Shown here: positions 31,976 to 41,612 of the stretch, in pieces
Position numbering within the stretch: the stretch's first letter is position 1
How the letters are laid out: each line of letters begins with the position of its first letter
NCBI GenBank assembly: GCA_902791985.1
Contig: CADAYD010000003.1
Span: 1-64,000 of the forward strand
Direction: 5' to 3'
From: an uncultured bacterium
GTDB lineage: Bacteria > Cyanobacteriota > Vampirovibrionia > Gastranaerophilales > Gastranaerophilaceae
DNA: 64,000 bases
The notes under the pieces: model-generated
Told to the model about the DNA's origin: nothing
The model's input: only the letters and a program-made list of their open reading frames with translations
Databases searched by the model: none
Translations under genes and position numbers: made by a program

Positions 31976-34900
31976 CTAACTTCCCTGTGAAATTTGAATA
32001 TTGGGATAAACTTTTGAATTGGCATTTTCATATTCAATGAGCTCCTGACATTTAGTTACAAAATCCTGAGCAACATCAATAACCTCAGAATTATCAGGAA
32101 GCAGCAATTTATTCATCAAATTATACTTTACTTGTATATTTTCTAAAGGTTGATTTAGCTTATCAATATAATTTACAACTAATTCTCGCAAAGCCGATAT
32201 CCCCAAATCTACATTTGCTTTTAACAATACTGTTTTTGACTGATTAGGTTTATCATTTATTTCCTGAATAGTATGATCAATTACAACACTGAATATTCGT
32301 GCTCCTTTTCTAAAACTCGTTTTAAGAGCTTTTTGTTTTATTTTTTCACCAAATTCTTTTATTTTTTGTTCATAATCAGGATCATTATCAATGTTGCCAA
32401 GTTTTTCAAGCTCTTTTTGTACAAATATCGTTTGAGAATCTGCGCTTTTTAAAATAGTTTGAATTCGGTTAAAACTTTTATAAGCAGCATCAAGAGAACT
32501 ACCTTTTACAATCAATTTAACGACCTGTTCAGATAATCCAAGTTGATTTAAAAACATTGCAGCAGTATCAAGATTTTCTTCGTGCAGCATTTGGGAAACT
32601 GTCATATTCAAAACTTCATCAGAACCCATATTAACAACACGCCCATCCTTTAGAACAAGAGTAGATTTCTTAAATTCATCACTAACGACATTGAGATTTC
32701 CTTTTTCTGCACATTTCATCAATATATTTTTCAATTCTAATAATTCTGATTTTTGCAATAAAGCTTTAAGAGTATCTTTATAAATTTCTCTCAACACTTC
32801 CAAAGCCTTTTTATCTTCATCGGTTCCAGAATTATACATGTTATCAGGATGTTTTGCATCCTTAGCACACAAAAGCAGATATTCTTTCATATACTTATCC
32901 GGAGCTGCAAGAAGCCTATGCTTTACATATAAATCTCTGAATTGATCAAATATTTCATCCGCATTTTCAATATTCTGCTGATATTTGGAAGATATAGCCT
33001 GCGCTTTCTCACTTGTAGCCGAATCCAAAGTTGAATTAAAATAATCATTTACAAAGATTGCTTTTGATTTTGCGGCAATCCATTTATCAATTAAATTAAT
33101 GGCCTTACTACGATATTCAGGACCAAAAGAATTAATTATATACTGTTTTTTATAAGTATTCAAATTTTTGCGAACAATTTCTTCTGATTCCTTCATTGTT
33201 TTGCCATCGGCGGTTTTTTCATACATTTTTAACTGATTATACAAAGAATTAATATAATCTTTTAATTCTTTTGCATTATGAGTTTCAGAAAGACTATAAG
33301 CACGCCACTTATCAACTTTGTCCGCGAACACTTCATCTTTGGATTTTAGAGCCATTAATCTATTTAAATCTCGCGAGATTTTAGAATATTGTTTTTCAGT
33401 GATAACACCATCCTGAGGTAATATATTATCAGAATATTTTTTCAATTCTCCTATAATTTTTAAAGCCATATCCTGCTTTTTATACACTAATATATAATCA
33501 ATCCCGTCACTTAATTTCTCATATAATGTATCAAGCGATTCTTCTAATTCTTCATCTGTAGAAATCTCAACTTCAGGATACGCAGGGAACACAAAATATT
33601 TTTTGAATGCATCATCTTTATTTTTATCAAATTCTTTTTTTATAGTCATCTCTTTGAATATGTTGAAAAAATCAGAATATATATCATCAAATGAGCGTAT
33701 CCCTCCAATATAGGTCCCACCGCTTAGTTTTCTTGAGAGTTTATCTAAATCGTAATATGCTCTGGTTTTGCTTTCATCTATATCTTTGTAATAACATTCC
33801 GCAAATACGGTATTTATAAACGATTCTCTGATACTTTTACTCCCGGAGCGTATAGTTTTTACAATATCATAACCACTTATCGGTTTTATACCCATATCCT
33901 CATCCGATATTTTTGAGTCATAATTCTTTTTAAAATCTTCAGTTTTCATATTACGGATAGAATTAAGGACTTGTGCAAATTCTTTATCAGATTTTGGATT
34001 GAATATCCTATCAATCCAATCTGCTATATTCTTATTTCGTCCCGATGAAAATTCTTTTTTTACATCTTCTTCTGTTATATAAAGATTTGATTTAATAACT
34101 TCTCGTATTTTAGCAGAAACTTCTTTAATCTTATCATTTGGAGCACCTGTTTTAAGTTTTAAAGATTTTTCAAAATTCAAAAGCATCAAATCGATACCTT
34201 GCTCTAAACACCCGTTATAATCATTCTTTTTAACTCTCTTCATTGAATTTATTATTTTAGTCATATTATTGGCACTTAGGTTTATATTATTTTCTTTTGA
34301 GAATTCTTTTAAATAAATATAAGCATCTTTTCTTGAACTTTCAGCAGCATAATTAAAAATATCAGTGTTTTTAGCCATTATATAATCAAAATTATTCCTG
34401 GCGGCAATACGAAGTTTCCCACGCAATGTATTTATATCTTTTTGAGATTTTACTTCTATGTGATAAGTATTTATATCCGGAATATCATCATAAGCTTTAA
34501 TTATAGCCACTTTTTCAGCTATAAGCCGTAATTTATCATTTGGAGAAAGCTTATAATATTTTTCTTCGCTATCAATTCCCCTATCAAAAATTTCATCACC
34601 CTTAATTCTCTTTAGTAAAACTTTATATATTTTTTTTGCATTATTACCAGCCAACTCAATATTTTTTATTTTTGATTTCAATTGATCTTGAGTCATTTCA
34701 GAAGCATAGGTTGTTAAATCATCCAAATAATTAATTGAATTTGTCAATAAAATCTGCTTTATTTCTTTCACGGATTCCATTGCTATAGGAGAAACACCTG
34801 ACATAATAATAGTATCAATTAATGGGAATGTATATTCTTCACTATCCTTGATATTTAATTTTTTGAGCATTTTACTCGGGATTTTTGACGGAACAAACCG

Positions 34901-37900
34901 ACCTTGTTTATTTATTAAATTACCTTCCAATTTACCGTTTTGGTACTTTTCATTTGTTATATAACCTGCATCGCCACCATAGTCAGCACTGTAATCAGTT
35001 CTTAAAAAACCGTATTTATCAACCCATGTGTTTTCATGTTCAGAAACACCCCATGTATTATCGTGAAAAATTATATTTTCAACTTTTTCATTACCATTAT
35101 CCGATAAAACAGTTGGTTTAACATCCGCAATATACTGCTCGTGCAGCGCAGCCTCATTAGTCAAAACAGAAGTAGAGGAAGCACCGGAATAAGGAGATTC
35201 TTTTATTTTATTAATCCCGGCTTTTATATCATCTTCCATATAGTAATGTCTGTCTGTCATGTGCTCAAAAATTTTAAGCACTTGTTCATCTGATAATCCG
35301 CTGTCATTTTCTTTTACCCAGTATTTCCCTTCTTGAACTCCGATTTCCTTATTTAAAGCTTCTAAGGGCTCTTTCATTTCTCTGTATACTTCGTCCAAAC
35401 ATCTTGATGAATAAGCATACCAAGCATTTATATTATTCCTATACTTACTTAATGCCTCTTTTTCCATAGGGGTAAAGCCGGTTATATTTTGGGGGAGTTT
35501 TACAAATTTTATTTTCAAGCCTTCTTTACTGTAGCGCTCATTATAAAATCTATCAAATTTATCTCTCAATGAATTTAGTTCTTTTTCTGTCGGAACATCT
35601 CCCATATTTTCAAGTTTTTTGAGAACTGCATATTTGGGATCTGCAGAATTTAAAACTATACCATCATTAGAATATACTTGAAGTCTATCTTGAAGACTTT
35701 TTATAAAAATAGAAATATTATTAAAACTTTCTGCCAATACCTTGTACAAATCTTGTGTTGTTTCAATAGGAGAATCAGCAGGTGCTCCGTTTATAGTATT
35801 GAAGCCCATAATTATATAAGGATTTTGATTTACAAATAACGATTCATATACAGTATCAAATGAACTTTTAATATCCATAAGACGAGATTTATGTCCTGTT
35901 TTATTCATTATGTCAATATATTGTTCATCGCTGCAATTTTCATCTTTTAAAGTTTCAATATATTTATCGAGAGTTTTTAATAATATTTTTTTATCTGAGT
36001 TCATCCCCAATTTTGATGATATACTATCAATTTCATATTTATCAGCATTAATTGCTTCCTCTCTTACAGCCGATAGTTTTGTTAATAACACTTTTTTTCT
36101 GTTTTCATACATAAGTGCAGCATACAAATCATCCGTTAATTGACCCAGCATTAATTTAACCGTATCCGAATACTCATCAAAAATTTCGGCCAATATTTCA
36201 TCGCCATCGACCACAGATTTTTGTTCCTGTTTTTTATCATTAATATCATTTTCAAAAATTTCGAAAAGCTTTTCTTTTAGTTCCGGATCCATTTTACCTG
36301 AACGTAATTTCTTGCTAAGGCTGTTTAAATTCTGAATTAGATAAGATTCATTATCGGGAATATTATACTTTATCATCATAGGATATAAACATTCCGGAAT
36401 ATCAAGTGCAAACGATTGCATCGTCCTGTATGCTGCTGCAGCATCAAATAAAGACTTACTTTGAAGGAATTTTCTTAATTGAGCATCTGAAGCATTCGCA
36501 CTTATATGGTTAATTTCTTCTATAAGCCTTACCATTTCTAAAGATTTTTCATCTAAAATCTTATTATTTACACCATCAGTAAGAATATGCCCGATATAAT
36601 TTTTAATTTTTTCTGATTTGACATCATCATCTTCATTAACAATAAAAGCATATTTTTGTTTTGTTTCATCCATTTTGGATTTTTGTTCTGAATTAACAAC
36701 ACACAATGATAACAAATCATTCATAACTTTTCTTAAATCGTCATTATCAAGAGATGGGGATATTTGACTAATGATTGATCGCAATAGTTTTGTATTTAGA
36801 GAGCAAGCCTCTATATCCTCTTTCATTTTTGAAGATTTAACAGAAATATTATATTTTTGCAATTCATATCTTTTTTTGCACCTCGCAGCCGCATCTTTTG
36901 ATTTTTTACAACTTCTAAAATAAGACTGATATTTACCACTTTTATCAGTAATATCTCTGTGAATATGGGTATCATCAAAGGTTCCAAAGTTTTCCTTGTC
37001 AAAAGCATTGTATGTACCCATTATATCATTAAATGCACCAGCCGTATCTGCAACATTCATCCAATTCATAGCAGATGTATCAACAATACGATATCCTTTT
37101 TTAATTGCATAATTATAATCAATCGGCGACTTTGGAATTGGGACTTTTTTATGCTGACCTAAATTCGCTCTATCATAAACTTCCATATAATCTTTGTCAT
37201 CCAATTCTGTTAAAAGCATATCTACATAATTGGCTTTATCTTCATACGCAAGAGCCTTACGGCAAATTGATATTGCGGCACATATACCATGTTGTCTTTG
37301 ATTTATAGACTTAATATTAGGAATTTTTGACTCCGGAGTATCAATAACAATATCATTTAAAATTTCTGCAAGAAGTTTTGTCTTTTTGTCTTTGAGCTGA
37401 GGATTAATTTTATAATCATCACTCATCATATAATTTAATCTTTTTAAAATATAAATCTTTTGAGCCAAAGATACTTCAGAAGATATAAGAAAATAATTTA
37501 GATTTCTATATAACTTCGTTTCATTTATATTTTTTAGATTTTTAACATCATCAGGATTAATTTTTTCAAGAAGCAATTCTTTATGCGCTAACAACTCTCT
37601 TTCTTCGAATGTTAATATTTTGGGAGCATTAATTACTTGCTCTACTTTCTTTGATAATTTAGTTTGCACTGACTTATCAGACAATTTTAAAGACATTAAT
37701 GCCGCATTATTTAATCTTTCTTTCCAGTTGTTATAAGGCTTTTTACCTAAATCAAAATTTGTACCATATCTTAAATTTTGAGAGACATCAAGTAAGAAGC
37801 TTACATTATCTTCTCCGGGGATTTTAGCCAATTCGTCGATTGCATTTAAAATCCTGCGCTGATTTGGCAAATTTAAATTGTAAGCATTATCCTGTTTTAA

Positions 37901-37972
37901 CTGCTCAACGGTGTTTCTATCCTGACGTATACCATTAAAATTGGTACATGAATTTACTCTATATATTCTCAT
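31976..37972 (-). CDS. Giant protein with papain/bleomycin-hydrolase-like motifs
   Basis: A protein of 1998 residues, mostly helical and charged, without signal peptide or membrane helix when started at the ATG 37972. An in-frame TTG at 38038 would add a hydrophobic start but has no ribosome site. Near residue 225-231 NQRQHGICAAIS has a Gln six residues before a Cys, as in papain-fold peptidases. Near 970 FHDNTWG followed by KYGFLRTD resembles the NSWG...GY block of the same fold, with a candidate His at 944. About 710 residues are inserted between. The N terminus (MRIYRVNSCTNFNG) carries the tag-like motif. Function is unknown. An effector or surface protease is one idea. Confidence 0.7.
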   Translation of the reverse strand: MRIYRVNSCTNFNGIRQDRNTVEQLKQDNAYNLNLPNQRRILNAIDELAKIPGEDNVSFLLDVSQNLRYGTNFDLGKKPYNNWKERLNNAALMSLKLSDKSVQTKLSKKVEQVINAPKILTFEERELLAHKELLLEKINPDDVKNLKNINETKLYRNLNYFLISSEVSLAQKIYILKRLNYMMSDDYKINPQLKDKKTKLLAEILNDIVIDTPESKIPNIKSINQRQHGICAAISICRKALAYEDKANYVDMLLTELDDKDYMEVYDRANLGQHKKVPIPKSPIDYNYAIKKGYRIVDTSAMNWMNVADTAGAFNDIMGTYNAFDKENFGTFDDTHIHRDITDKSGKYQSYFRSCKKSKDAAARCKKRYELQKYNISVKSSKMKEDIEACSLNTKLLRSIISQISPSLDNDDLRKVMNDLLSLCVVNSEQKSKMDETKQKYAFIVNEDDDVKSEKIKNYIGHILTDGVNNKILDEKSLEMVRLIEEINHISANASDAQLRKFLQSKSLFDAAAAYRTMQSFALDIPECLYPMMIKYNIPDNESYLIQNLNSLSKKLRSGKMDPELKEKLFEIFENDINDKKQEQKSVVDGDEILAEIFDEYSDTVKLMLGQLTDDLYAALMYENRKKVLLTKLSAVREEAINADKYEIDSISSKLGMNSDKKILLKTLDKYIETLKDENCSDEQYIDIMNKTGHKSRLMDIKSSFDTVYESLFVNQNPYIIMGFNTINGAPADSPIETTQDLYKVLAESFNNISIFIKSLQDRLQVYSNDGIVLNSADPKYAVLKKLENMGDVPTEKELNSLRDKFDRFYNERYSKEGLKIKFVKLPQNITGFTPMEKEALSKYRNNINAWYAYSSRCLDEVYREMKEPLEALNKEIGVQEGKYWVKENDSGLSDEQVLKIFEHMTDRHYYMEDDIKAGINKIKESPYSGASSTSVLTNEAALHEQYIADVKPTVLSDNGNEKVENIIFHDNTWGVSEHENTWVDKYGFLRTDYSADYGGDAGYITNEKYQNGKLEGNLINKQGRFVPSKIPSKMLKKLNIKDSEEYTFPLIDTIIMSGVSPIAMESVKEIKQILLTNSINYLDDLTTYASEMTQDQLKSKIKNIELAGNNAKKIYKVLLKRIKGDEIFDRGIDSEEKYYKLSPNDKLRLIAEKVAIIKAYDDIPDINTYHIEVKSQKDINTLRGKLRIAARNNFDYIMAKNTDIFNYAAESSRKDAYIYLKEFSKENNINLSANNMTKIINSMKRVKKNDYNGCLEQGIDLMLLNFEKSLKLKTGAPNDKIKEVSAKIREVIKSNLYITEEDVKKEFSSGRNKNIADWIDRIFNPKSDKEFAQVLNSIRNMKTEDFKKNYDSKISDEDMGIKPISGYDIVKTIRSGSKSIRESFINTVFAECYYKDIDESKTRAYYDLDKLSRKLSGGTYIGGIRSFDDIYSDFFNIFKEMTIKKEFDKNKDDAFKKYFVFPAYPEVEISTDEELEESLDTLYEKLSDGIDYILVYKKQDMALKIIGELKKYSDNILPQDGVITEKQYSKISRDLNRLMALKSKDEVFADKVDKWRAYSLSETHNAKELKDYINSLYNQLKMYEKTADGKTMKESEEIVRKNLNTYKKQYIINSFGPEYRSKAINLIDKWIAAKSKAIFVNDYFNSTLDSATSEKAQAISSKYQQNIENADEIFDQFRDLYVKHRLLAAPDKYMKEYLLLCAKDAKHPDNMYNSGTDEDKKALEVLREIYKDTLKALLQKSELLELKNILMKCAEKGNLNVVSDEFKKSTLVLKDGRVVNMGSDEVLNMTVSQMLHEENLDTAAMFLNQLGLSEQVVKLIVKGSSLDAAYKSFNRIQTILKSADSQTIFVQKELEKLGNIDNDPDYEQKIKEFGEKIKQKALKTSFRKGARIFSVVIDHTIQEINDKPNQSKTVLLKANVDLGISALRELVVNYIDKLNQPLENIQVKYNLMNKLLLPDNSEVIDVAQDFVTKCQELIEYENANSKVYPNIQISQGS

Positions 37973-38089
37973 GTTTATACTAAAATCCGTAAAAATAAAT
38001 TTTGCCACTATTGCAAATAATATAAAAAAACTTAACAATTAGTGCTCTAATGATTCTTATACAGATGAAACATTAAAATAAACTTAAAG

Positions 38090-38118
38090 TTGCAAAATTT
38101 TTTTTTTTGAGGTTTAAT
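38090..38118 (+). promoter_or_regulatory. Promoter of rpsT
   Basis: TTGCAA (38090-38095), a 17-base spacer, and TTTAAT (38113-38118). Transcription would begin near 38124, at the first leader hairpin. Confidence 0.5.
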
Positions 38119-38123
38119 ACTTG

Positions 38124-38166
38124 TACTCACATCCTCAAATGAGTAGTTGCGGAGTCATTAACCGCA
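38124..38166 (+). ncRNA. Two-hairpin leader of rpsT
   Basis: TACTCA (38124-38129) pairs with TGAGTA (38140-38145), then TGCGG (38148-38152) pairs with CCGCA (38162-38166), all just upstream of the AAAGG ribosome site. It may act in feedback control by S20. That is inference. Confidence 0.4.
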
Positions 38167-38187
38167 CAAATTTGAAAGGTAAAGAAA

Positions 38188-38454
38188 ATGGCAAATATTA
38201 AATCTGCTAAAAAAAGAGTGCTAGTCGCTGAAAAAAACAGACTTAAAAACGTAGCATGGAAATCTTCAATTAAAACTGCAACAAAAAAAGTTTTAGAACT
38301 TGCTGACAGTAAAGATAAAGAAGCATTAAATGCCGCTCTGTCAAAAGTTTATCAACTTTGCGATAAGGCTGTTGTTAAAGGTATTTTACACAAAAATACT
38401 GCAGCAAGAAAAAAATCAAGATTAGCACTTGCAATCAAAAAACTTGCTAAATAA
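38188..38454 (+). CDS. rpsT: 30S ribosomal protein S20
   Basis: The 88-residue, very basic helical protein opens MANIKSAKKRVLVAEKNRLK and has KGILHKNTAARKKSRLA near the end, the S20 signature. It binds 16S rRNA early in 30S assembly. AAAGG precedes the ATG. It is a single gene between its leader and a terminator. Confidence 0.97.
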   Translation: MANIKSAKKRVLVAEKNRLKNVAWKSSIKTATKKVLELADSKDKEALNAALSKVYQLCDKAVVKGILHKNTAARKKSRLALAIKKLAK

Positions 38455-38480
38455 TTATTTTAGACAAGTAAATATGTGAG

Positions 38481-38512
38481 AAACGGAAAAGATACATTCT
38501 TTTCCGTTTTAT
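38481..38512 (+). terminator. Terminator of rpsT
   Basis: AAACGGAAAAGA (38481-38492) pairs with TCTTTTCCGTTT (38498-38509), then a T-rich tail. Confidence 0.85.
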
Positions 38513-38834
38513 TATTTTTATAATTATCACAAAATTTTAAAAGTTCCATCAGACTTAAACAACGAAATGACAACACTTTACAGAATAAAAAATAATTTTT
38601 TTTTGACAAAATTTTTCTATTTTTTGGGGGATATATCTCATTTTTTTAGCATTATCAAAAAAAATACTCCAATTTACGATATTTTTCAAAATTTTTGTTA
38701 TAAAATTATAGAAAGTTTAAAAAATATTAAAGGGTAAAGTCCTTCTATTGCAAGGCTTTTAGACTTTTTACAAATAAGCTATTGATTTATTTTTTATAAG
38801 TTGTAATATAAAAATATAAAAAAGGAGGCTCAAC
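38513..38834 (+). promoter_or_regulatory. AT-rich non-coding region and upstream of the winged-helix gene
   Basis: I see no gene in this 320-base, very AT-rich stretch. TGTTATAAA at 38696-38704 is an extended -10 candidate. After it, AAAGTC at 38736-38741 can pair with GACTTT at 38762-38767 as a hairpin in the long 5' untranslated region of the gene at 38835. A TTGACA at 38603 has no partner at the right distance. Confidence 0.4.
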
Positions 38835-39065
38835 ATGTTCACAAAAACAAACAAAGAAGTAAAAGAAATGCAACAACAAATTATTGAATCTGCAGGTAAA
38901 ATTTATAATTACCTATCAAGCAGAGGTGAAGTTACAATCAACAAATTAAGAAAAGATATGGATTTAGATGACAACTTCACATACATGGGCTTAGGATGGT
39001 TATCAAGAGAAGACAAAATTACTTATACTCAAAAACCAAAATCAGTTACAGTTCAATTGAGCTAA
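38835..39065 (+). CDS. Winged helix-turn-helix protein (DUF2582 type)
   Basis: The 76-residue protein has AGKIYNYLSSRGEVTINKLR, then LDDNFTYMGLGWLSREDKI, the layout of the DUF2582 winged helix-turn-helix family (Pfam PF10771). These are small DNA-binding or protein-binding domains of unknown target. AAGGAGG precedes the ATG by 6 bases and a strong terminator follows, so it is likely well expressed. It has a long AT-rich leader. Confidence 0.8.
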   Translation: MFTKTNKEVKEMQQQIIESAGKIYNYLSSRGEVTINKLRKDMDLDDNFTYMGLGWLSREDKITYTQKPKSVTVQLS

Positions 39066-39083
39066 TTGATTAAAAATTAAAAA

Positions 39084-39118
39084 AGTACCCCGTAGAATTT
39101 TTTACGGGGTATTTTTTA
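39084..39118 (+). terminator. Terminator of the winged-helix gene
   Basis: TACCCCGTA (39086-39094) pairs with TACGGGGTA (39103-39111), followed by TTTTTTATT. Confidence 0.85.
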
Positions 39119-39189
39119 TTTATAACAATATAGCAAAAAAAATTTTTTCATGTTTTTATGTGGTTAATATAAATATCGAAAGGATAAAA

Positions 39190-39663
39190 ATGTTTAAAAT
39201 ATTATTTTCTGCAAAACCACAAAACTACAAAAAAATAGATGCAATTCTTTCTCGTTCTGCAAAACTTACACCACGCAATATGAAATGGTTAAAAAAAGAC
39301 GGAATAACCGATATTATTGACTTGAGAGCAATGATGCAAGAAACTGAAGAAGAAAAAATTGCAAATACGCTCGGTATAAAATATCACAATATACCATCTG
39401 TAGCAAAGTATCCTAAAAAAGAAAATGTCGGAAAATTTTTAGACATTATAGAAGGAGTTAAAATGAACGGCGGTAAAGCACACGTTCACGGAGAAGAAGG
39501 TGCTGACAGAACAGGAATGTATTCATATATATACGAAAGACTAAATAATATAGGAACTCCGAAAGATAATTTAGAAGAATTGAAAAAGCATTTCTGGAAT
39601 ATAAAAGAATACCCCTTCTTAAAAGAGTGGGCAGAAATTTTTATATCAATGATTAAAAAATAA
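39190..39663 (+). CDS. Dual-specificity-phosphatase-like protein lacking the catalytic Cys
   Basis: The 157-residue protein has the fold motifs of a tyrosine/dual-specificity phosphatase: GITDIIDLRAMMQETEEEK, GIKYHNIPSVAKYP, VGKFLDIIEG and then VHGEEGADRTGMY. In active enzymes the last reads VHCxxGxDRTG. Here the cysteine position is glycine (codon GGA), so phosphocysteine chemistry should be impossible. The Arg, Asp and the P-loop glycines remain, so phosphate or phosphopeptide binding may persist. The start at 39190 has AAAGGA upstream. A longer frame to 39160 lacks one. Its stop touches that of plsY. Confidence 0.75.
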   Translation: MFKILFSAKPQNYKKIDAILSRSAKLTPRNMKWLKKDGITDIIDLRAMMQETEEEKIANTLGIKYHNIPSVAKYPKKENVGKFLDIIEGVKMNGGKAHVHGEEGADRTGMYSYIYERLNNIGTPKDNLEELKKHFWNIKEYPFLKEWAEIFISMIKK

Positions 39664-40275
39664 TTATCTTACCTTATTTTCGTTTCCTGCAATAAGTCTT
39701 TTAATATTTTCTCTATGAAGATAAATTACGTATATTGCTGCAACAGCTGCATATATTATGTATGAAATTGGGGCATTTAAAAACCACATTACAATGGGTG
39801 CAGCCGCCAATGCAATTATTGATCCTAATGATACATAACGAGAGACCCAAGTTATTATTGCCCAGATAGCGGCAATAATAAGCCCGACTTGCCAATTTAG
39901 AGCCAACAAAGTCCCTACTCCTGAAGCAACAGACTTCCCTCCGGTAAATTTTAAAAATACAGATTTACTATGCCCAATTATGACAAAAACCGCTGCAATT
40001 ACAGGAAGAAGACCAATTTCCTTTAATGAAGCTGTCAAAAAATATGCCAAAACAACCGGTAATGCACCTTTTATTGCATCAAGTATCATTACAGCAAAAA
40101 ACCATTTTTTACCCATAACTCTTTTTACGTTTGTTGCTCCGGTTGAACCAGAACCGATTGTCCTAATATCTTGTCCCGTAAAGAGTTTAACGATGATATA
40201 TCCTGTAGGTATTGAGCCTATAATATAAGCCCCTAACATTACAAAAATTATTTCTAAAATCATTTTAATATCCAT
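39664..40275 (-). CDS. plsY: Glycerol-3-phosphate acyltransferase PlsY
   Basis: PlsY transfers an acyl group from acyl-phosphate to glycerol 3-phosphate, the first step of phospholipid synthesis, in the inner membrane. The 203 residues show IIGSIPTGYI, GSGSTGATNVKRVMG and FTGGKSVASGVGTL, the three conserved cytoplasmic motifs, with about five hydrophobic helices. GGGAGAG precedes the ATG. It is convergent with the phosphatase-like gene with no space between the stops. Confidence 0.95.
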   Translation of the reverse strand: MDIKMILEIIFVMLGAYIIGSIPTGYIIVKLFTGQDIRTIGSGSTGATNVKRVMGKKWFFAVMILDAIKGALPVVLAYFLTASLKEIGLLPVIAAVFVIIGHSKSVFLKFTGGKSVASGVGTLLALNWQVGLIIAAIWAIITWVSRYVSLGSIIALAAAPIVMWFLNAPISYIIYAAVAAIYVIYLHRENIKRLIAGNENKVR

Positions 40276-40391
40276 TGCTCTCTCCCTAACTCTGCTACTA
40301 TAATATATTAAAACAACAATTTGTGCAAAATGTTAAAAAAGAACAATAATGCACAAAAAATTTTACATTTGCAAGAACGATATACTTAAAT

Positions 40392-40988
40392 TTATCTGGA
40401 ATAAATTTCATGCTTTGTTGGAGTTTTTTCAGGCTTTATATAGTTTTTGATATAATCAATTGCTTCTTGTGGTGTATTTGCAACGAAAATCAAATCTCTT
40501 GCATAATTATTCGCGAATTTTTCTTCTATCATTTTCTCAAAAAATTTTAAAAGGTCATCATAAAAGCCATTAGTATTAAGCAAAACTATTGCTTTTTTAT
40601 TAAACCCAAGCTGTTTTTGAATACACATTTCTGCAAATTCCTCTAAAGTACCGAATCCTCCGGCCATTGCAATAACGGCATCAGAAATATCATCCATTTT
40701 TTGCTTACGGTCGCGCATACCTTGAGCAAGATGGAATTCATCACAATTATCAGTTCTGCAACCTAAATCTACAAGCCTTTGCGGCATGACTCCGTAAATT
40801 TTCCCACCGTTATTTTTAACTTCAGATGCGCAAGTCCACATCATTCCGAGAGTTGAACCACCATAAACTATATTATAGCCGTTTTGCCCTATTAAACGAC
40901 CGAGCTCTTTTGCATCTTTGTAATAAACATCATCAAGATAATCACTGGATGAACAGAATACGCATATATTTTTTATATTATTCAACAA
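40392..40988 (-). CDS. LOG-family Rossmann-fold protein
   Basis: The 198-residue protein belongs to the LOG/TIGR00730 family, which includes phosphoribohydrolases that release free bases from nucleoside 5'-monophosphates. The motif GGFGTLEEFAEM (PGGxGTxxE type) and the glycine-rich YGGSTLGMM are present, and the MRDRKQKMDDISD segment is typical. In bacteria the actual substrate is usually AMP. It overlaps the previous gene by 11 bases in a run of five coupled genes. Confidence 0.88.
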   Translation of the reverse strand: MLNNIKNICVFCSSSDYLDDVYYKDAKELGRLIGQNGYNIVYGGSTLGMMWTCASEVKNNGGKIYGVMPQRLVDLGCRTDNCDEFHLAQGMRDRKQKMDDISDAVIAMAGGFGTLEEFAEMCIQKQLGFNKKAIVLLNTNGFYDDLLKFFEKMIEEKFANNYARDLIFVANTPQEAIDYIKNYIKPEKTPTKHEIYSR

Positions 40989-41610
40989 ATTCTCCTCCTA
41001 TCCGATAAAAATAAGAACACGAAAGTCCTGTTCCGTTTTTAGAACAATCTTTGCGCAAATTATCAACATTCCATCCATAACCGATAGGATTAACATTTCC
41101 ATCTTTATAAATATTTAAACCAAAAATATCTCGCCCCCACATATTCGGCTTTTTGTATCCGTTTGTATCAATCATCATAATAAAAACAGGAGAATCCGGT
41201 GTTTTATTTTCTATTTCCTTTACCCCAATAACCATACCATCGCGAGAATTATATAATGTATCAAAATAATACAAATCATCCGTAGGAACTTGTTTCCCAT
41301 TCATTAAGCGCTGATTATATTTTTCTTTCTTTAATGGCTCTTCTAGTCTTAAATACGGCTTTACGAGCTCAATCATATACTTTTCGCGCAGCAATCCAGT
41401 TTTTGCGTTTTTTAAATTCTCAACAATATCAGATTCCGCTTGCGCGCTCATTGCCGAAAACATATATTCTATTTTATTATATTCAGAATTCCACTTTGAT
41501 ACATGCACCGCAGCCTTTGAAGCAAAGGACATCGGAATTAATAACAATGTACCTGCAAAAATTGCCAAAATTATTAAAGAATATTCCGTTTTCCATTTTA
41601 TTTGTTTCAT
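40978..41610 (-). CDS. Unknown membrane-anchored, pilin-like protein
   Basis: The 210-residue protein has one hydrophobic helix near the start (YSLIILAIFAGTLLLIPM), then an extracytoplasmic part. The segment DTNGYKKPNMWGRDIFGLNI looks like the C-terminal part of some pseudopilins, but the usual prepilin cleavage pattern (Gly then Phe-x3-Glu) is missing. Two cysteines near the end (DCSKNGTGLSC) may pair. It starts two bases after the PHP gene and overlaps the LOG gene. Assignment as pilin-like is tentative. Confidence 0.5.
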   Translation of the reverse strand: MKQIKWKTEYSLIILAIFAGTLLLIPMSFASKAAVHVSKWNSEYNKIEYMFSAMSAQAESDIVENLKNAKTGLLREKYMIELVKPYLRLEEPLKKEKYNQRLMNGKQVPTDDLYYFDTLYNSRDGMVIGVKEIENKTPDSPVFIMMIDTNGYKKPNMWGRDIFGLNIYKDGNVNPIGYGWNVDNLRKDCSKNGTGLSCSYFYRIGGEFVE

Positions 41611-41612
41611 TA

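Noticed and set aside
37973-38038. Hydrophobic N-terminal extension of the giant protein as a signal peptide
   Set aside because: It would start at TTG with no ribosome site. The ATG at 37972 gives the MRIYRVNSCTNFNG start seen in tag-bearing proteins.
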